From assembly GCA_036365455.1 (NCBI GenBank), contig JAWQUS010000026.1, positions 14,650,001 to 14,714,000 of the forward strand: 64,000 nucleotides of DNA. The letters are read 5' to 3'. Positions 21,318 to 31,449 of the stretch are shown in pieces (the stretch's first letter is position 1; each line of letters opens with the position of its first letter). The DNA is from Macrosoma leucophasiata (lineage: Eukaryota; Arthropoda; Insecta; Lepidoptera; Hedylidae). Below the pieces are notes generated by a model, which saw only the letters and a list, made by a program, of their open reading frames with translations, ran no database searches and was not told the origin of the DNA. A program made the position numbers and the translations under genes.

Positions 21318-21790
21318 TGTACTAGCTGTTGCTAGCGGCTCCGCCCGCGTGTAGATCACATTTCTCGTAACCTGTGGAAACTCATCAAATCATCACATCC
21401 CACAGGAACATTTTTTCAGCATAAAAACTCCTGTGTTTATTCAAGTTGCCCTCTATGTGTGTGCCAAATTGCATGTATAGGTCGCGCCCGGTAAAAAGAA
21501 CGCTGACGGTCAAGCTGCGCGTCATGTGTTTTTATTTCATTTTATGTTATTCTATGTAATATAGTTTTCAATCTGCCTACCAATACACGAAACCGCAAGC
21601 GAAAGCTAGATCAAAAATAAACCAATAGGGGTAGTACTTTCGTGTGCGAGTGTACCGATGCGCGAACACATCCCTTCTACTTTCTTCCAGCGTTCTTTTT
21701 ACGTGGCGCGACCTATATCGGTTCAGCAGTTTTTGCGCGAAGAAGCAACAAACAAGCAAACAAACATACAAACTTACGCATTTAAAATTT
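21318..21790 (+). mobile_element. Helitron-like element carrying element K
   Basis: ACTAGCTGTTGCTAGCGGCT to CAAACAAACATACAAACTTAC. Element K occupies 21480-21713. It lies in the third unit of the 470-bp array. Confidence 0.5.
21480..21713. mobile_element. element K, 234-bp inverted-repeat element (copy 2)
   Basis: Same termini as copy 1, TATA at 21476-21479 and 21714-21717. It sits in a Helitron-like repeat: CCAAATTGCATG before it and TCGGTTCAGCAGTTTTTGCG after it are adjacent in other copies of that repeat. Confidence 0.8.
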
Positions 21791-21967
21791 ACGATGCGAT
21801 ACGATTGCTTTACAGGTTCTGTACAAGCTAGGTAACTAAATTGACCGGTATTGATTGACCAATGCGTTATAAGTATAATAAACAATGCTTAATACAGCCA
21901 ATTGGTTTGGGTAGATTCGTTGCTAATGTCGCTATGTTGTCTCCAAAAAAGAATATCTTTATCTGAA

Positions 21968-22224
21968 ACTAGCTGACTCGGCAAACTTCGTATTGCCTCA
22001 GAATGAAATAATGTGTCAAAGGTTTGATATATACGGACTATTTGTATGGGAAAATAAAATTGTTATTTTTACTGTTTGCCTTCAATTTCTTCATATTTTC
22101 TTACCTTTTAAACCTTCCCTGGACTTCAAAAAATCATTTAAACCCAAAATTAATCAAATCGGTCCAGCCGTTCTCGAGTTTTAGCGAGACTAACGAACAG
22201 CAATAGATTTTTATGTATATAGAT
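21968..22224 (+). mobile_element. interspersed repeat of the ACTAGCTGACTCGGC type
   Basis: ACTAGCTGACTCGGCAAACT to CGAGACTAACGAACAGCAAT and ATGTATATAGAT. This start and end are common for an abundant arthropod repeat. It is inserted in the 470-bp array between blocks that are adjacent elsewhere. Confidence 0.45.
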
Positions 22225-23449
22225 AATCAAAACCATAGTCTAAACAAAATCAATGAATAACAATGCTATCGAAGTGGTTTCTATTTAATCTGCGTCAAGT
22301 GCAATGTAGACTTGCAGCGATGGTGGGATTAAATATTGAAACAAATGTCATGCGTATTGAACACGCCTGCCCCAGTTTCAACTGTGGCGTTCATAATAAT
22401 ATGCTTTTTAATTCCGCAATTTCGTGCTTTGCGATTAAAGGGCTTAATGTGAATATCTATAAGCGATTTGGTGATCAATTTTCATTCATTTAGATCTTTT
22501 GCTTTTCAGCCTAAGTTGTTTAAAGCAAACTAACATGGCAAATATAATTCACTATAACAAATACGTAGTTATAGAAAAAAGTCTGAGCAAAGTTCTTTCG
22601 AATTTGGTCTCGAAACAGAAACAAATCATTAATTTATATATTATAATGCCTTACTTAGTAAATAATACTTACCTTCTGAAAAACATCAGTAAAATGGTGT
22701 TTGTTAGTATTTACTTAAATCCAGAAAATTCAATAAATATTCGTTGCTCCTGTCGTCTTATATAGTCTATTTGTCTATTGCAAGTACCTACCGCACTTGC
22801 AATCACAAATACCACAGGTTAAACGTACTAAAGTAATTAATAATAATTCTGTTTAAGTGCTTTTTATTTCATTTGTGGTTTGTGAAATGTACAATTGCAA
22901 CGATGGTAGAATTAAATATTGAGTGTGCCTATCGCAGTTTCACTGTCGCAGCGATGAGCAAACCACTCACTGCAATTCACATTAGGTAAGCTCTGTATTA
23001 AATGTTTTATCAATAAAGGCAGTTGCAGAATAAAAAAGCATATCAAATACTTTAGAAGGCTTCCGCATAATCGTTACTGGTGTACTTAAATTTAACAAAT
23101 GACTCAAAATGATAGTTATTTTTGTGTGTATTCATATGAAAAACGCGCAGTTACGTATTTAATTAAAAATTTCGTCATAAAAAGTATTTGTTACGGCTAT
23201 CATACCAAATGTAGGTAGAATAAAAAAAAGCAATTAAAACATATTTGCTATGGAATCTTTACTTTTGTTTTGTTCCAAGTGAAGTATAGAATTGCAGTAA
23301 TAGTGTGTGATTAAATATTGAAACCAATGCCGTGCGTATTGATCACATCTGCCCCAGTTTCAACTGGTCGCATTCCCTATTTAAAGTTCCTATTGCCCTT
23401 ATTTAACATAAATGCATTTGTTTACTGGTACCAAAGATTCGGTGATGAA

Positions 23450-23790
23450 GGTTAAGGGTGTAGGCATTGTCTAATTTATTTGCTGTCTAATGCACTACGA
23501 TTTGGTAGTCTGGCTTTTATCTGTCGCCAAATGGTAGTGTTCAGTACCAGCGTTAGAGTGGCTATATTATAGTTGAGTTGTGGGCTATAGAGTCTTTTAG
23601 AGTCGAGAGCGTTTACCAGCCGGCACCAGGCTACTCGGGTCCACTATGGATCTGGTTAGCGGATCATGGTCTTAAGCCCAGGAAGAGGGCATGTAAGGAG
23701 CAATCGAGCCACCGGGCCTTTGACGCTTAGGCCGACCCTGTTCAACACTATCATTGTTCCGGTTAAATGATAATTGTATGGACCCAAAAT
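23450..23790 (+). mobile_element. old Bm1-like SINE split by about 200 bp of unknown DNA
   Basis: Diverged pieces AAATGGTAGTGTTCAGTACC (to about 23540) and CAACACTATCATTGTTCCGG (from about 23742) are adjacent in normal copies. The material between (GC-richer, with GCCGGCACCAGGCTACTCGG) is unrecognised. Confidence 0.4.
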
Positions 23791-24442
23791 TTTCGTCTAG
23801 ACTCGATATTACGCACAAGTATAAGTGTAAAAATGATTAAGCCTTGGAAGCAGGGCTGGGCTTGAGTTATTGTAAAAGTTCTGCAAACAGTTCAAGGGTA
23901 AAGCTGCCGCATTACCTATCTGTTTGCTGCCAAACAAACTTTTCTATAGAGTAGTTAGAATATCTGCATTGAAGCGTTGAATTATTGTGAAGTGGCCCTA
24001 TGACATGTCCAAGGTAATATATGTATTTCATTACTAATTGAGTAGGTACATGCTACGTATACTTAAATTAAACAATACAGACGTGAATTGTTCAGTCATG
24101 ACATAATGCATTTCCTACAGGCGTAGGTTCTTCAACCGATTTATTTTTTGTAGCTGTAGCCTCTTAACTGTTTTACCTCTGTGCCAGAAGCCAGTGGGCC
24201 TTATATTGCCTTCTCATCGGCACCGATCATTCTCCATTATATATATTATAGCTTTTCGCCTAATTTACCCTTTTAATTACTCATTTATTTGTCCTTAACA
24301 AATTAAACATGTGAAAGATACGAATGTAGCAACTAAAATGGGATCGCAATATTTTAATATATTTAAGAAACGTGAAAAATTAAAAAGTAACGGTAATTAG
24401 GAGAAGAACGCTAATGGAGCGCTACCTATTCGTACAACCCAT
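23791..24442. other. unassigned DNA with SINE scraps
   Basis: Weak Bm1-like scraps near 23893-23935 and 24172-24235 (CCTCTGTGCCAGAAGCCAGT); otherwise nothing. Confidence 0.4.
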
Positions 24443-24588
24443 CAGAATCAGAATCAGAAACTCATTTATTCATTTAGGGTGACAGGCACCTCTTATGACA
24501 CGTCAAAAACAAACAAAATAAACTAAAGTGAACAACAATTGATAAACATGTCAAACAAGATAGAAAATATATGTAAAGTCAAGACAAG
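24443..24588 (-). mobile_element. LINE 3' end (inverted partner of 27453-27597)
   Basis: Starts with a repeated AGAATC run, then a terminal region containing GGTGACAGGCACCTCTTATG. It is the reverse complement of 27453-27597 over about 145 bases. The repeated GATTCT tail and AATGAATAAATGAG on the complementary strand suggest the poly(A)-proximal end of a LINE. It lies about 0.9 kb before the start of the ommochrome-binding-protein-like gene. Confidence 0.65.
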
Positions 24589-25349
24589 ACATCATTTAGC
24601 TGTTGGTAGATAAGGAATAAATCATAAGCATAAAAATTTCACTGATGTGTTGTTTGTCGCGAATACACTGCATTATTCACTTATCAATTCATACTGAATG
24701 ATTGTTTGCCGTTATCATCACATAAAAAAAATCGATTCGAAAAGTCCCAGTAACGAAATTATATAACATTCATGTCTAAAAACCATTATCTTTAGTATAT
24801 TGAAATGAAACATGATACTATTTCTGTTTCACTGTCAGCGAGTAGGCATTTGTTTACAAGTCGTATCGTTTTTATACAGACGAAAAAATATATTCCCGGA
24901 TCAAGGATTGAAAAGTACCATATCTTCACTTTTTGACATTAACGAATAACTTAACTATTGTTTATTACTTAAAAATTGTTGTTGCTGCCTTGCGTATAAC
25001 TTCACGTGTATATTTATGATTTGTAAGTAACGGAGAGACAGAATTTAGGAGTGTCTGTGTGAAGTTCAGGGTACAACTAGTACATTTTTGTACATTTTGC
25101 AACACTTGTACTGCACTTCTAATAAAACTGTAGCGACATCCGCTACGGCTGAATCTAAAGTCAATCATTCAATAAAATGTATCGTCAAAATATTATTTTA
25201 GAATGTAGTTACAAAAAAGTTCTTACTATAACCCCTGGATCTAATTCTCATCTCATCACCGACTTTGAATCGTTGACTTCTAGTATTTGTAAGTCCCATA
25301 TGTTGCAGTATTCATTTCCTGTTAACGTTGAATCTTTTTACTAGAATAT
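24589..25349. other. upstream DNA of the ommochrome-binding-protein-like gene
   Basis: No exon recognised. A first non-coding exon and the promoter may lie here or further left. Confidence 0.35.
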
Positions 25350-25430
25350 ATGAGTGCTGAAAACTAACATTTAGCGGCAAGTAGATTAGGTAATGCGACG
25401 GAACCTACTTCCTCAAGTTCCATTACAATG
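25350..25430 (-). repeat. Bm1-like SINE fragment next to the gene start
   Basis: A diverged antisense fragment (GTGCTGAAAACTAACATTTAGC, then AGGTAATGCGACGG) ends about 50 bases before the start codon of the ommochrome-binding-protein-like gene. It would lie in the inferred 5' UTR intron or promoter-proximal DNA. Confidence 0.6.
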
Positions 25431-25454
25431 AAATTAAAAGAAAATAACCTGATA

Positions 25455-25469
25455 TCATAACTATTTCAG
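25455..25469 (+). promoter_or_regulatory. probable 3' splice site in the 5' UTR
   Basis: A pyrimidine-containing stretch ending CTATTTCAG stands 8 bases before the ATG of the ommochrome-binding-protein-like gene. It looks like an intron acceptor, placing the start codon near the 5' end of its exon. The upstream exon and promoter could not be identified. It may be a chance match. Confidence 0.4.
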
Positions 25470-25477
25470 ATACGAAC

Positions 25478-26329
25478 ATGTTGCTGGCGCTCCTATTTGT
25501 CCACCTGGCATCAGCGACTGATACCCTCGAATGCACCACCTGCATTAAAGTCAACGAGACCTGCTTCAATATCTCATACCTCTTCGACATCAATGCTCCA
25601 TTCAGGAAGAAAATCGTCATCACTAAGCTCGGAATCCTCCGCAGTAGTAATACTCTCTTCTACAGCTTTGAACCTGAGATCAAAGATCCTGAGTACTACA
25701 AAGTTGGTTTTGTAGATTTGGACAACCCGGACAATGGAAGTGTTATCTCCGGTGGTAAACAAGCCATGAATTTTGGTACATTCGACATTGATCAAGATAA
25801 TTCCTTAGTTTACTTAGGAGGAAGTGATGGAGTATTCGTATTAGATACCAAACAGAATCGAGTCAGCCCTTACAGCTCCCGAGGCGATATGGTTCTCAGC
25901 TTGATGTACAAAACACACGTCTATTTCATCAGAGATGGCGAATTTAAAATTGTGAAGAAGAAAGGCGACAATTTTGATACACTGCTAGATTACACGCCGA
26001 TTAAAAAATTTGTCATCAATAAATACAATGTTGTTATATTCCTAAGTAATTACGGTCTTTTTGCTACCAAACAAGAAGATATTGTATTGCTTTCCAAGAA
26101 TCCTTTTATAAGAGGTCTAGCTATTGATTTGGACGATGTTGTTTACGCTTGGTGGATAGATGGTATTTACAAGGTTATTGTCGAGAAGCCATTATCTTTA
26201 TCTAGGATGGTGAAAGTAGCAGATGTCCCTATGATTGGTGGGCTTACTTTTGACAACGATAATAACTTCTTATTTACATCTGGCAGAAGTGTGTATAGAT
26301 TAATAGAAACCAATACCACCGATTGTTAA
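25478..26329 (+). CDS. ommochrome-binding-protein-like secreted protein
   Basis: A 283-residue open frame, the only convincing host gene here. Residues 1-13 form a signal peptide (hydrophobic LLALLFVHL, probable cut after ASA). Cysteines lie at 19, 22 and 29 near the N terminus and at 283 as the last residue, suggesting a disulfide joining the two ends. N-glycosylation sequons are at N26, N31, N86 and N279. Blade-like repeats such as VYLGGSDGVFVLDTK (111-125), VVYAWWIDGIYKV (221-233) and NNFLFTSGRSVYRL (262-275) suggest a propeller fold. These motifs and the length fit the lepidopteran ommochrome-binding proteins, known from Manduca sexta as haemolymph carriers of the tryptophan-derived pigment precursor; this assignment is from memory of the family. 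The start is chosen because the signal peptide follows directly. The coding part is one exon; a splice acceptor 8 bases upstream suggests a 5' UTR intron. No frame damage is seen. Confidence 0.75.
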   Translation: MLLALLFVHLASATDTLECTTCIKVNETCFNISYLFDINAPFRKKIVITKLGILRSSNTLFYSFEPEIKDPEYYKVGFVDLDNPDNGSVISGGKQAMNFGTFDIDQDNSLVYLGGSDGVFVLDTKQNRVSPYSSRGDMVLSLMYKTHVYFIRDGEFKIVKKKGDNFDTLLDYTPIKKFVINKYNVVIFLSNYGLFATKQEDIVLLSKNPFIRGLAIDLDDVVYAWWIDGIYKVIVEKPLSLSRMVKVADVPMIGGLTFDNDNNFLFTSGRSVYRLIETNTTDC

Positions 26330-26517
26330 ATTGTAATTAATATAGTTGTAAAATATTAATTTATTGAGATTCGCTTATTATGTTGATAGAAGATAGTGTT
26401 GATGAATTTAACTTTACTGATATGGAGTTGTTTGTGTCAATGGTTTTGTATGTAATCTTGTCTCTTCCCTTGTACGCATAATATGTATACCGAAATGGAA
26501 GGCCAGCGTAACAAGAT

Positions 26518-26523
26518 ATTAAA
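26518..26523 (+). terminator. possible poly(A) signal (ATTAAA)
   Basis: ATTAAA lies about 190 bases after the stop codon of the ommochrome-binding-protein-like gene. No perfect AATAAA was noticed between the stop and this point. This is a weak, position-based call. Confidence 0.3.
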
Positions 26524-26756
26524 GAATTGCGAAATAATATTTTTGTAAAAGACTACAAGTTTTAATTGGTTACATGACGAACAGTTGATTGAGTAAAAAG
26601 TTCTTAGTGGGCAAACTACGTATATAAAGATTTCATTAACACAAGATATGAATTTTCAGCAAGCGTTTTAATGATATCATTCTTAAGATCAATATAAGTA
26701 TAATATTTTTACAAGTAGTGTAATAGATTTATGTATAAATTATATTTTATATAAGC

Positions 26757-26950
26757 AACGAAGGTGGCAAACAAGGATGCAGTTCACCTGGATGTTAGGT
26801 GATGACTTTAACCTATATAGATATCTACACAAAAGCAGAGGTTAAAATACAAATGTGTTGGCACCCATGAGACCTTTAACACCGTTTATTGGTGACGGAT
26901 TTTGCAACTTACGGGGCCATATATTATCATCTAACCGGCACATGATAGTC
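26757..26950 (-). mobile_element. Bm1-like SINE fragment downstream of the gene
   Basis: GGTGGCAAACAAGGATGCAG to CATCTAACCGGCACATGATAG, diverged, about 0.4 kb after the ommochrome-binding-protein-like stop codon. Confidence 0.55.
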
Positions 26951-27452
26951 AAGTCGATTTTTTTTTCGATTATGTAATAGTTTTATCTATTTTTGTGTTT
27001 TTTTTTTCAAAGTCTCAAATAGATTAGTGTATTTTTAAAGATATTTCATAACAGCATTATATTTGTTAAAAAATATAGCTCGTAGTAGATATGAATAGTA
27101 TACAAATTATGCGTGGCTTTAAAAAAAGTATTTATTAAAGTAGAGCTCCAATCACTGTTGGGTTTTGAGAGCTCATCCACTGCTATACCACTCATTAAGG
27201 TGATTTCAGATATCGAAGCTTAAGGCAGTTGAGGTTGCACTTTTGTGAGTTTTTCTATGTCATCAAAATATTTTACCCGCGTCAATTAATATGGAATTGA
27301 AACAACAAAATTTGTGAGATGTATAATCCATATTTTAGTATAAATTATGGCATAATCATTGTAGTGTTTCAATGTTTGTAAAGGGGAAATGAGACATTCT
27401 ACTGATATACTTTTTACATTAGTTTATTACATTTAGTTTTATCTTAGTGATA

Positions 27453-27597
27453 TTCTTGACTTTACATATATTTTTCATCTTGTTTGACATGTATATCAAT
27501 TGTTGTTCACTTTAGTTTATTTTGTTTGTTTTTTGACGTGTCATAAGAGGTGCCTGTCACCCTAAATGAATAAATGAGTTTCTGATTCTGATTCTGA
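27453..27597 (+). mobile_element. LINE 3' end (inverted partner of 24443-24588)
   Basis: Reads CTTGACTTTACATATATTTT to CCTAAATGAATAAATGAG and a GATTCT repeat. Same family as 24443-24588 in opposite orientation, about 1.1 kb after the stop of the ommochrome-binding-protein-like gene. Confidence 0.65.
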
Positions 27598-27896
27598 ATG
27601 ATTATGCCATAATTTATAATGTATACGTGTTTCTTGTCATGTTAATTGTAACGCCTTGGTGAAATTATTGGAAAGTAATATTAAATAACTCACGCCAGCC
27701 ACTCTGAACTGCGTCGAGAGGTACTCGTATAGTTTTTAAGGCTGTATTCAATTATCATCGACACAAACCGTATGCTTGTTGCTATTTCATGTAATATAAG
27801 AAAATATAATGTACATCCAATGCAGTCTCTACGTATATAAATAATGTATCATTGTTACCGCTTAAGAATTTTCAAGATAAGGTTTTTTTTTTTACA

Positions 27897-27953
27897 CATT
27901 CGTTTAGTATGTTGTGATGTTACCTACATCATAACATACTATGCGAATGCGAA
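27897..27953. repeat. hairpin with 24-base arms
   Basis: CATTCGTTTAGTATGTTGTG pairs with CATAACATACTATGCGAATG around a 5-base loop with about three mismatches; a T run precedes it. Confidence 0.65.
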
Positions 27954-28137
27954 TCTAAGAGACTTAATGTTATAGTACAAAATCTCTATTAAAATAAAAA
28001 TGTTTGAAATTATCGTTGGCTCAATACGTGTTTGTTACTTATATCCATAATTTCAATAACTAGTTAATCCTTCATTGTTCAAATTGGCTCATTTTACGTG
28101 TTGAAAGTGTAGCTTTGGATAAGCTATGAAGAATGTG

Positions 28138-28245
28138 GGGCTTCGGTAGCTTAGTGGTAAAGCGACTGGACTGATTACCTTGAGGTAACAGGTTTAATCC
28201 CTGCCCGTCAAAATGTTCTTTCAGTATTTTCTTTAATTTCTAACC
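28138..28245 (+). mobile_element. tRNA-like SINE, family E, diverged
   Basis: GGCTTCGGTAGCTTAGTGGT, B-box relic GGTTTAATCCCTGCCC, tail TTCTTTCAGTATTTTCTTTA. Confidence 0.6.
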
Positions 28246-28569
28246 AAAAAATTTGATCTGCTAAGATTTGCTAGACTGATCACTATTTAAGCCACTACGA
28301 CTGTCATACACTGAATGACTGGACTAATACAAGCATGACATAAGAGTGACATCAGTTGCCCTGAGTCCTTGCCCTTGCGTCAGTTAGGTCTAATTGGGAC
28401 ACTCTGAAGACGCCGCAACTGGTCTATATTTAGTTCAATTCCATGAACATACATTGAATTGTTATTTCGTAGTATGATAGTGGGTGAGAACAATCATAAT
28501 TTACTACTGCTTCTTCCGCTTAGTGATAGTTGTTGACCTGCAATACCAACTTTTGGGTAGCATGCCGAA

Positions 28570-29855
28570 AATGCTATTTTATTTATTCGTATGGCATATA
28601 ATTTACAGTCCTTGCATATAAAATTTACAAATTAATTATAAACATTTAAATTAAAATATGTAAAATTTGGATTACAATATTATACTATGAGATAATTTCT
28701 GTATCCAGGGGATAGCGTCGTTTTCGAGGGAGAACAGGTCCCTTGGACTTCCACTATATTTTGTAAGGGGACAATCTCTAACTATATGTGCGACATCTTG
28801 CACAGCAGCTCCACGCTCGCACGCCGGGGATTCTCGCCAACCACACTTAGCCATGAAACCATTACTTCGTCCGCAACCGGTCCTTACTCTATTGAGTTGA
28901 CACCATTCTTTCCTGGGAAGTGAGAAACCGGCGGGCTTCTTCGAAGGATTTAAACGAATTCCCATAGTATTAGGTACGTTATCATTCCACTCTTTTCCCC
29001 ACTTCTTCGTCGTATTCAAATTATTGTCTACGAGTTCACGTGCGGACTGGTACGGTGGGTGTCGTGATTTAAGACGTTGGAATGGTGGATTGGAAAATTC
29101 TGAATGGACCGGCAAGTCTGGATTATTATAAATCTTTGTAGCTTCTCTGACCAAAATTTGTTGCCTTCTGAGATGGGGTGGTGTAATATGGCTCAGCACG
29201 GGGAGCCACTGGACGGGGGTACATTTTATGGTTCCGGATATGCATCTCATTGTCTGGTTAAGTTGGGTATCCACGTGTGGCACATGTGCACTATTTATCC
29301 AAACCGGAGCACAATATTCTGCTGTTGAGTACACTAAGCTCAGGCCCGTGGTACGAAGCACATCGGCGTTTGCACCCCAAGAGGTACCTGCTAGTTTGTG
29401 CAAGATGTTATTCCTCGTCTGGAGCTTTTTGCACAGTTTGTTTATGTGCGGAGCGTAAGTGAGGCTGCGGTCGAGAATGATACCTAGATATTTTGGCGTG
29501 GGGTTATAAAGCAATCTTGTCCCAGCAAATTCTACCGCAGGTTCATACCTCGCCATTTGGTTGGAGAGGTGGAATGTTGTCACTTCAATTTTCGAAGCGC
29601 TTGGTACTAGTCTCCACTTTTTAAAATAAGTATCCAATACAGTAAGGTCCATATATAATTTGTTTTCGGATGGTTCGAATGTTTCATGTTGAGAAGCGAT
29701 AGCGATGTCATCAGCATATATGAATTTACGACTGTAGGATTCAGGGATATCATGCAAGTAGAGATTAAATAACAATGGCGCTAATACTGAACCCTGTGTT
29801 GAAGTACTTTGTACCATACCATACGAAAGCGACTTGCAAATAGGATACATTGGAG
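28570..29855 (-). mobile_element. 5'-truncated jockey-like non-LTR retrotransposon
   Basis: A LINE on the minus strand, cut at its 5' end inside the RT domain. Its 3' end runs a little past the stop codon to an A-rich end (ACGAATAAATAAAATAG on the minus strand) near 28575. A TSD was not clearly found. The long open frame suggests a fairly young insertion. Confidence 0.75.
28672..29850 (-). pseudogene. reverse transcriptase, C-terminal part (jockey-like LINE)
   Basis: A 392-codon open frame covering the C-terminal half of a LINE reverse transcriptase, which copies element RNA into DNA at a nicked target. Visible parts are QGSVLAPLLFNLYLHDIP (19-36), the catalytic YADD box (45-48), KYLGIILDRSL (120-130) of the palm/thumb, and a C-terminal zinc-knuckle-like region with C344, H355 and C360 in ERGAAVQDVAHIVRDC. 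This C-terminal pattern is typical of jockey-type elements annotated in Lepidoptera. The frame begins within the RT, so the first RT blocks and the endonuclease are missing, and the usual G-V-P before QGS is replaced by S-T-S-T-type residues at the break. No internal stop is present. It cannot be active alone. The first Met may be fortuitous. Confidence 0.85.
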
Positions 29856-29944
29856 TTCAATCGTATGAGATTTATGAACTTAAAAGTGACGTAAACAGGT
29901 CAGCTAGTTGAATAATATATGATTGTTTCATTACAAATAAGTCA

Positions 29945-29998
29945 TTGGTGTTAAGTGATGACTGCAGCCTATAGACATCTACACTAATATCAGATGGA
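29945..29998 (-). repeat. Bm1-like SINE scrap
   Basis: GTGTTAAGTGATGACTGCAG and CCTATAGACATCTACAC only. Confidence 0.5.
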
Positions 29999-30356
29999 AA
30001 TAATAAATAAATAATAATAATAAAAGAAATGTATTTCTCCACAATAAGGCCAACAATAATATAGGTATACAATTCAATGCAAAATCAACAGACAGTCGTA
30101 TGTGATGTTATTGTGGAGACTGGAGCCTGAACTAAAGTTTAAAAAAAAACCTGTTTTACAGTCTCCAGGTCTACCCTTCGGAAAATAGTGTTATTGTATA
30201 ATCAAGGATGTACATTTAACATTTTATGATGTTCATTTCATTAACAAAAGGAGAATTTTACTTAAATTTGCTTACTAGCTAGTTTGTAGCGAGAACAAGT
30301 TAAAGTTAGGTACCTAAGCAAATCATCTAGAGTTAGTTACAGATTTCTACAATTTT
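29999..30356. other. unassigned AT-rich DNA
   Basis: Contains an (AAT)n run at 30002-30022; nothing else recognised. Confidence 0.4.
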
Positions 30357-30535
30357 AAAATGAAGATGCATTGTTATTCTTGAGGCCTTAATTATTTTGC
30401 CTCTATGATAGTTATTCCGGGGCCATACATCACGTGTAACCGGACATGATAGTACTGAGTACTAGACTGGCATTTGGCGACACAAAGGCTAGATGTAGTG
30501 GTGGCGCATTCGAGCACCGTCACTAGAATTTTATA
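30357..30535 (-). mobile_element. diverged Bm1-like SINE subfamily copy
   Basis: AGGCCTTAATTATTTTGCC, CATACATCACGTGTAACCGG and GGCATTTGGCGACACAAAGG. It is much closer to 31450-31642 than to other copies, so the two form a separate subfamily or a local duplication. Confidence 0.5.
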
Positions 30536-30544
30536 ACTTGGTGG

Positions 30545-30834
30545 TTTTTACTGGTGGTAGAGTTCCAGTGGCGGAGATCGCGGGCGAAGACACCACCGCA
30601 TTACCTAATATACTTGCCGCTAAATGGTAGTATTCAGCACTATCGTGTTCCGCTCAGGTGGTAATGTACAGCCCTGTAATTTTCAGCACAGAGGCATAAC
30701 ACCTCAGGCCTCAGGAGTGGTAACGCATCTACATTTTGACCTCGGTCTTTGTGTGGGTGTCTATAGGCTGCAGTCATCACTTAACATCAATGTGAACTGC
30801 ATGCTTGTTTGCCACTTCCATAACATAAAAAAAT
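30545..30834 (+). mobile_element. Bm1-like SINE, full length
   Basis: TTTTTACTGGTGGTAGAGTT at the start, TTCCATAACATAAAAAAA at the end; all central blocks are present. Confidence 0.7.
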
Positions 30835-30842
30835 ATAATAAC

Positions 30843-31096
30843 CAACTAGCTGTTGCTCGCGGCTCCGCCCGCATGTAGGTCGCTTTTCGCGTAGCCTATG
30901 GAAACTCATCAAATCATCCCATGGCATCCCACAGGACCATTTTTTCGGGATAAAAAGTATCCTATAATCTAAGTCAGCTAATACCCTATCTGTATAACAA
31001 ATTTCATCAAAATCCGTTAAGTAGTTTTGGCGTGATTGACGGACAAGCATCCAAACATCCAAACAAACAAACTTTCACATTTATAATATCAGTGTG
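30843..31096 (+). mobile_element. Helitron-like element
   Basis: ACTAGCTGTTGCTCGCGGCT to TTTCACATTTATAATATCAG. It directly follows the A tail of the Bm1-like SINE at 30834. Confidence 0.5.
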
Positions 31097-31103
31097 ATTA
31101 GTA

Positions 31104-31338
31104 CAGTATCTAACAAGAAATCTCAGGAAGGAGACTCGGCTTATTTCGGGACGGTAGAGCGTTATCTCTTTCGCACCCTACCAATTTGACGTTTGTCCAC
31201 CATTTTGACCAAGTCTTGAATACCGGACTATCAGTGCTTACGTATGCAGTGTGCAACAGAGATAACGCTAAACGAAGTCGAAACTAGCCGATTGTCCTTT
31301 TCATAGGCTCGATGTGCATTATTTCTTGATGAGCACTG
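31104..31338. mobile_element. mariner-type MITE R2, full length
   Basis: Starts CAGTATCTAACAAGAAAT and ends TTCTTGATGAGCACTG, with TA on both sides (31102-31103, 31339-31340). 235 bases. Confidence 0.7.
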
Positions 31339-31449
31339 TAAATACCTGTGGCCTAAATTATGTTTACCATCATTGTGTACTTGTTTGTAAGATAAATGTA
31401 GAACGGCATTAAGAAATAGATTTATGTCTGTTTCTTAATGCCTAAAAAT

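Larger units (their letters stand above)
19985..23400 (+). repeat. degenerate tandem array, unit about 470 bp
   Basis: Block a (AAGTGCAGTGTAGAAATGCA ... GTTTCAACTGCCAC) occurs at 19993, 20461, 21095, 22297, about 22885 and 23276. Block b (TTGCTTTACAGGCTCTGTAC ... CAGCCAATTGGTTCGG ... TCTTTATCTGAAA) occurs at 20218, 20677 and 21804. Units 1 and 2 are 468 bases apart; later spacing is changed by inserted SINE, G, K and Helitron-like pieces. All units point the same way, and divergence rises to the right. No coding frame is conserved. Confidence 0.7.

Noticed and set aside
25423..25795. Minus-strand and alternative plus-strand frames over the gene start
   Set aside because: They overlap the signal-peptide-bearing frame of the ommochrome-binding-protein-like gene and have no motifs.
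29104..29462. Plus-strand frames over the RT
   Set aside because: Antisense shadows of the jockey-like RT frame.
30624..31062. Short frames around 30.6-31.0 kb
   Set aside because: They lie within a Bm1-like SINE and a Helitron-like repeat.
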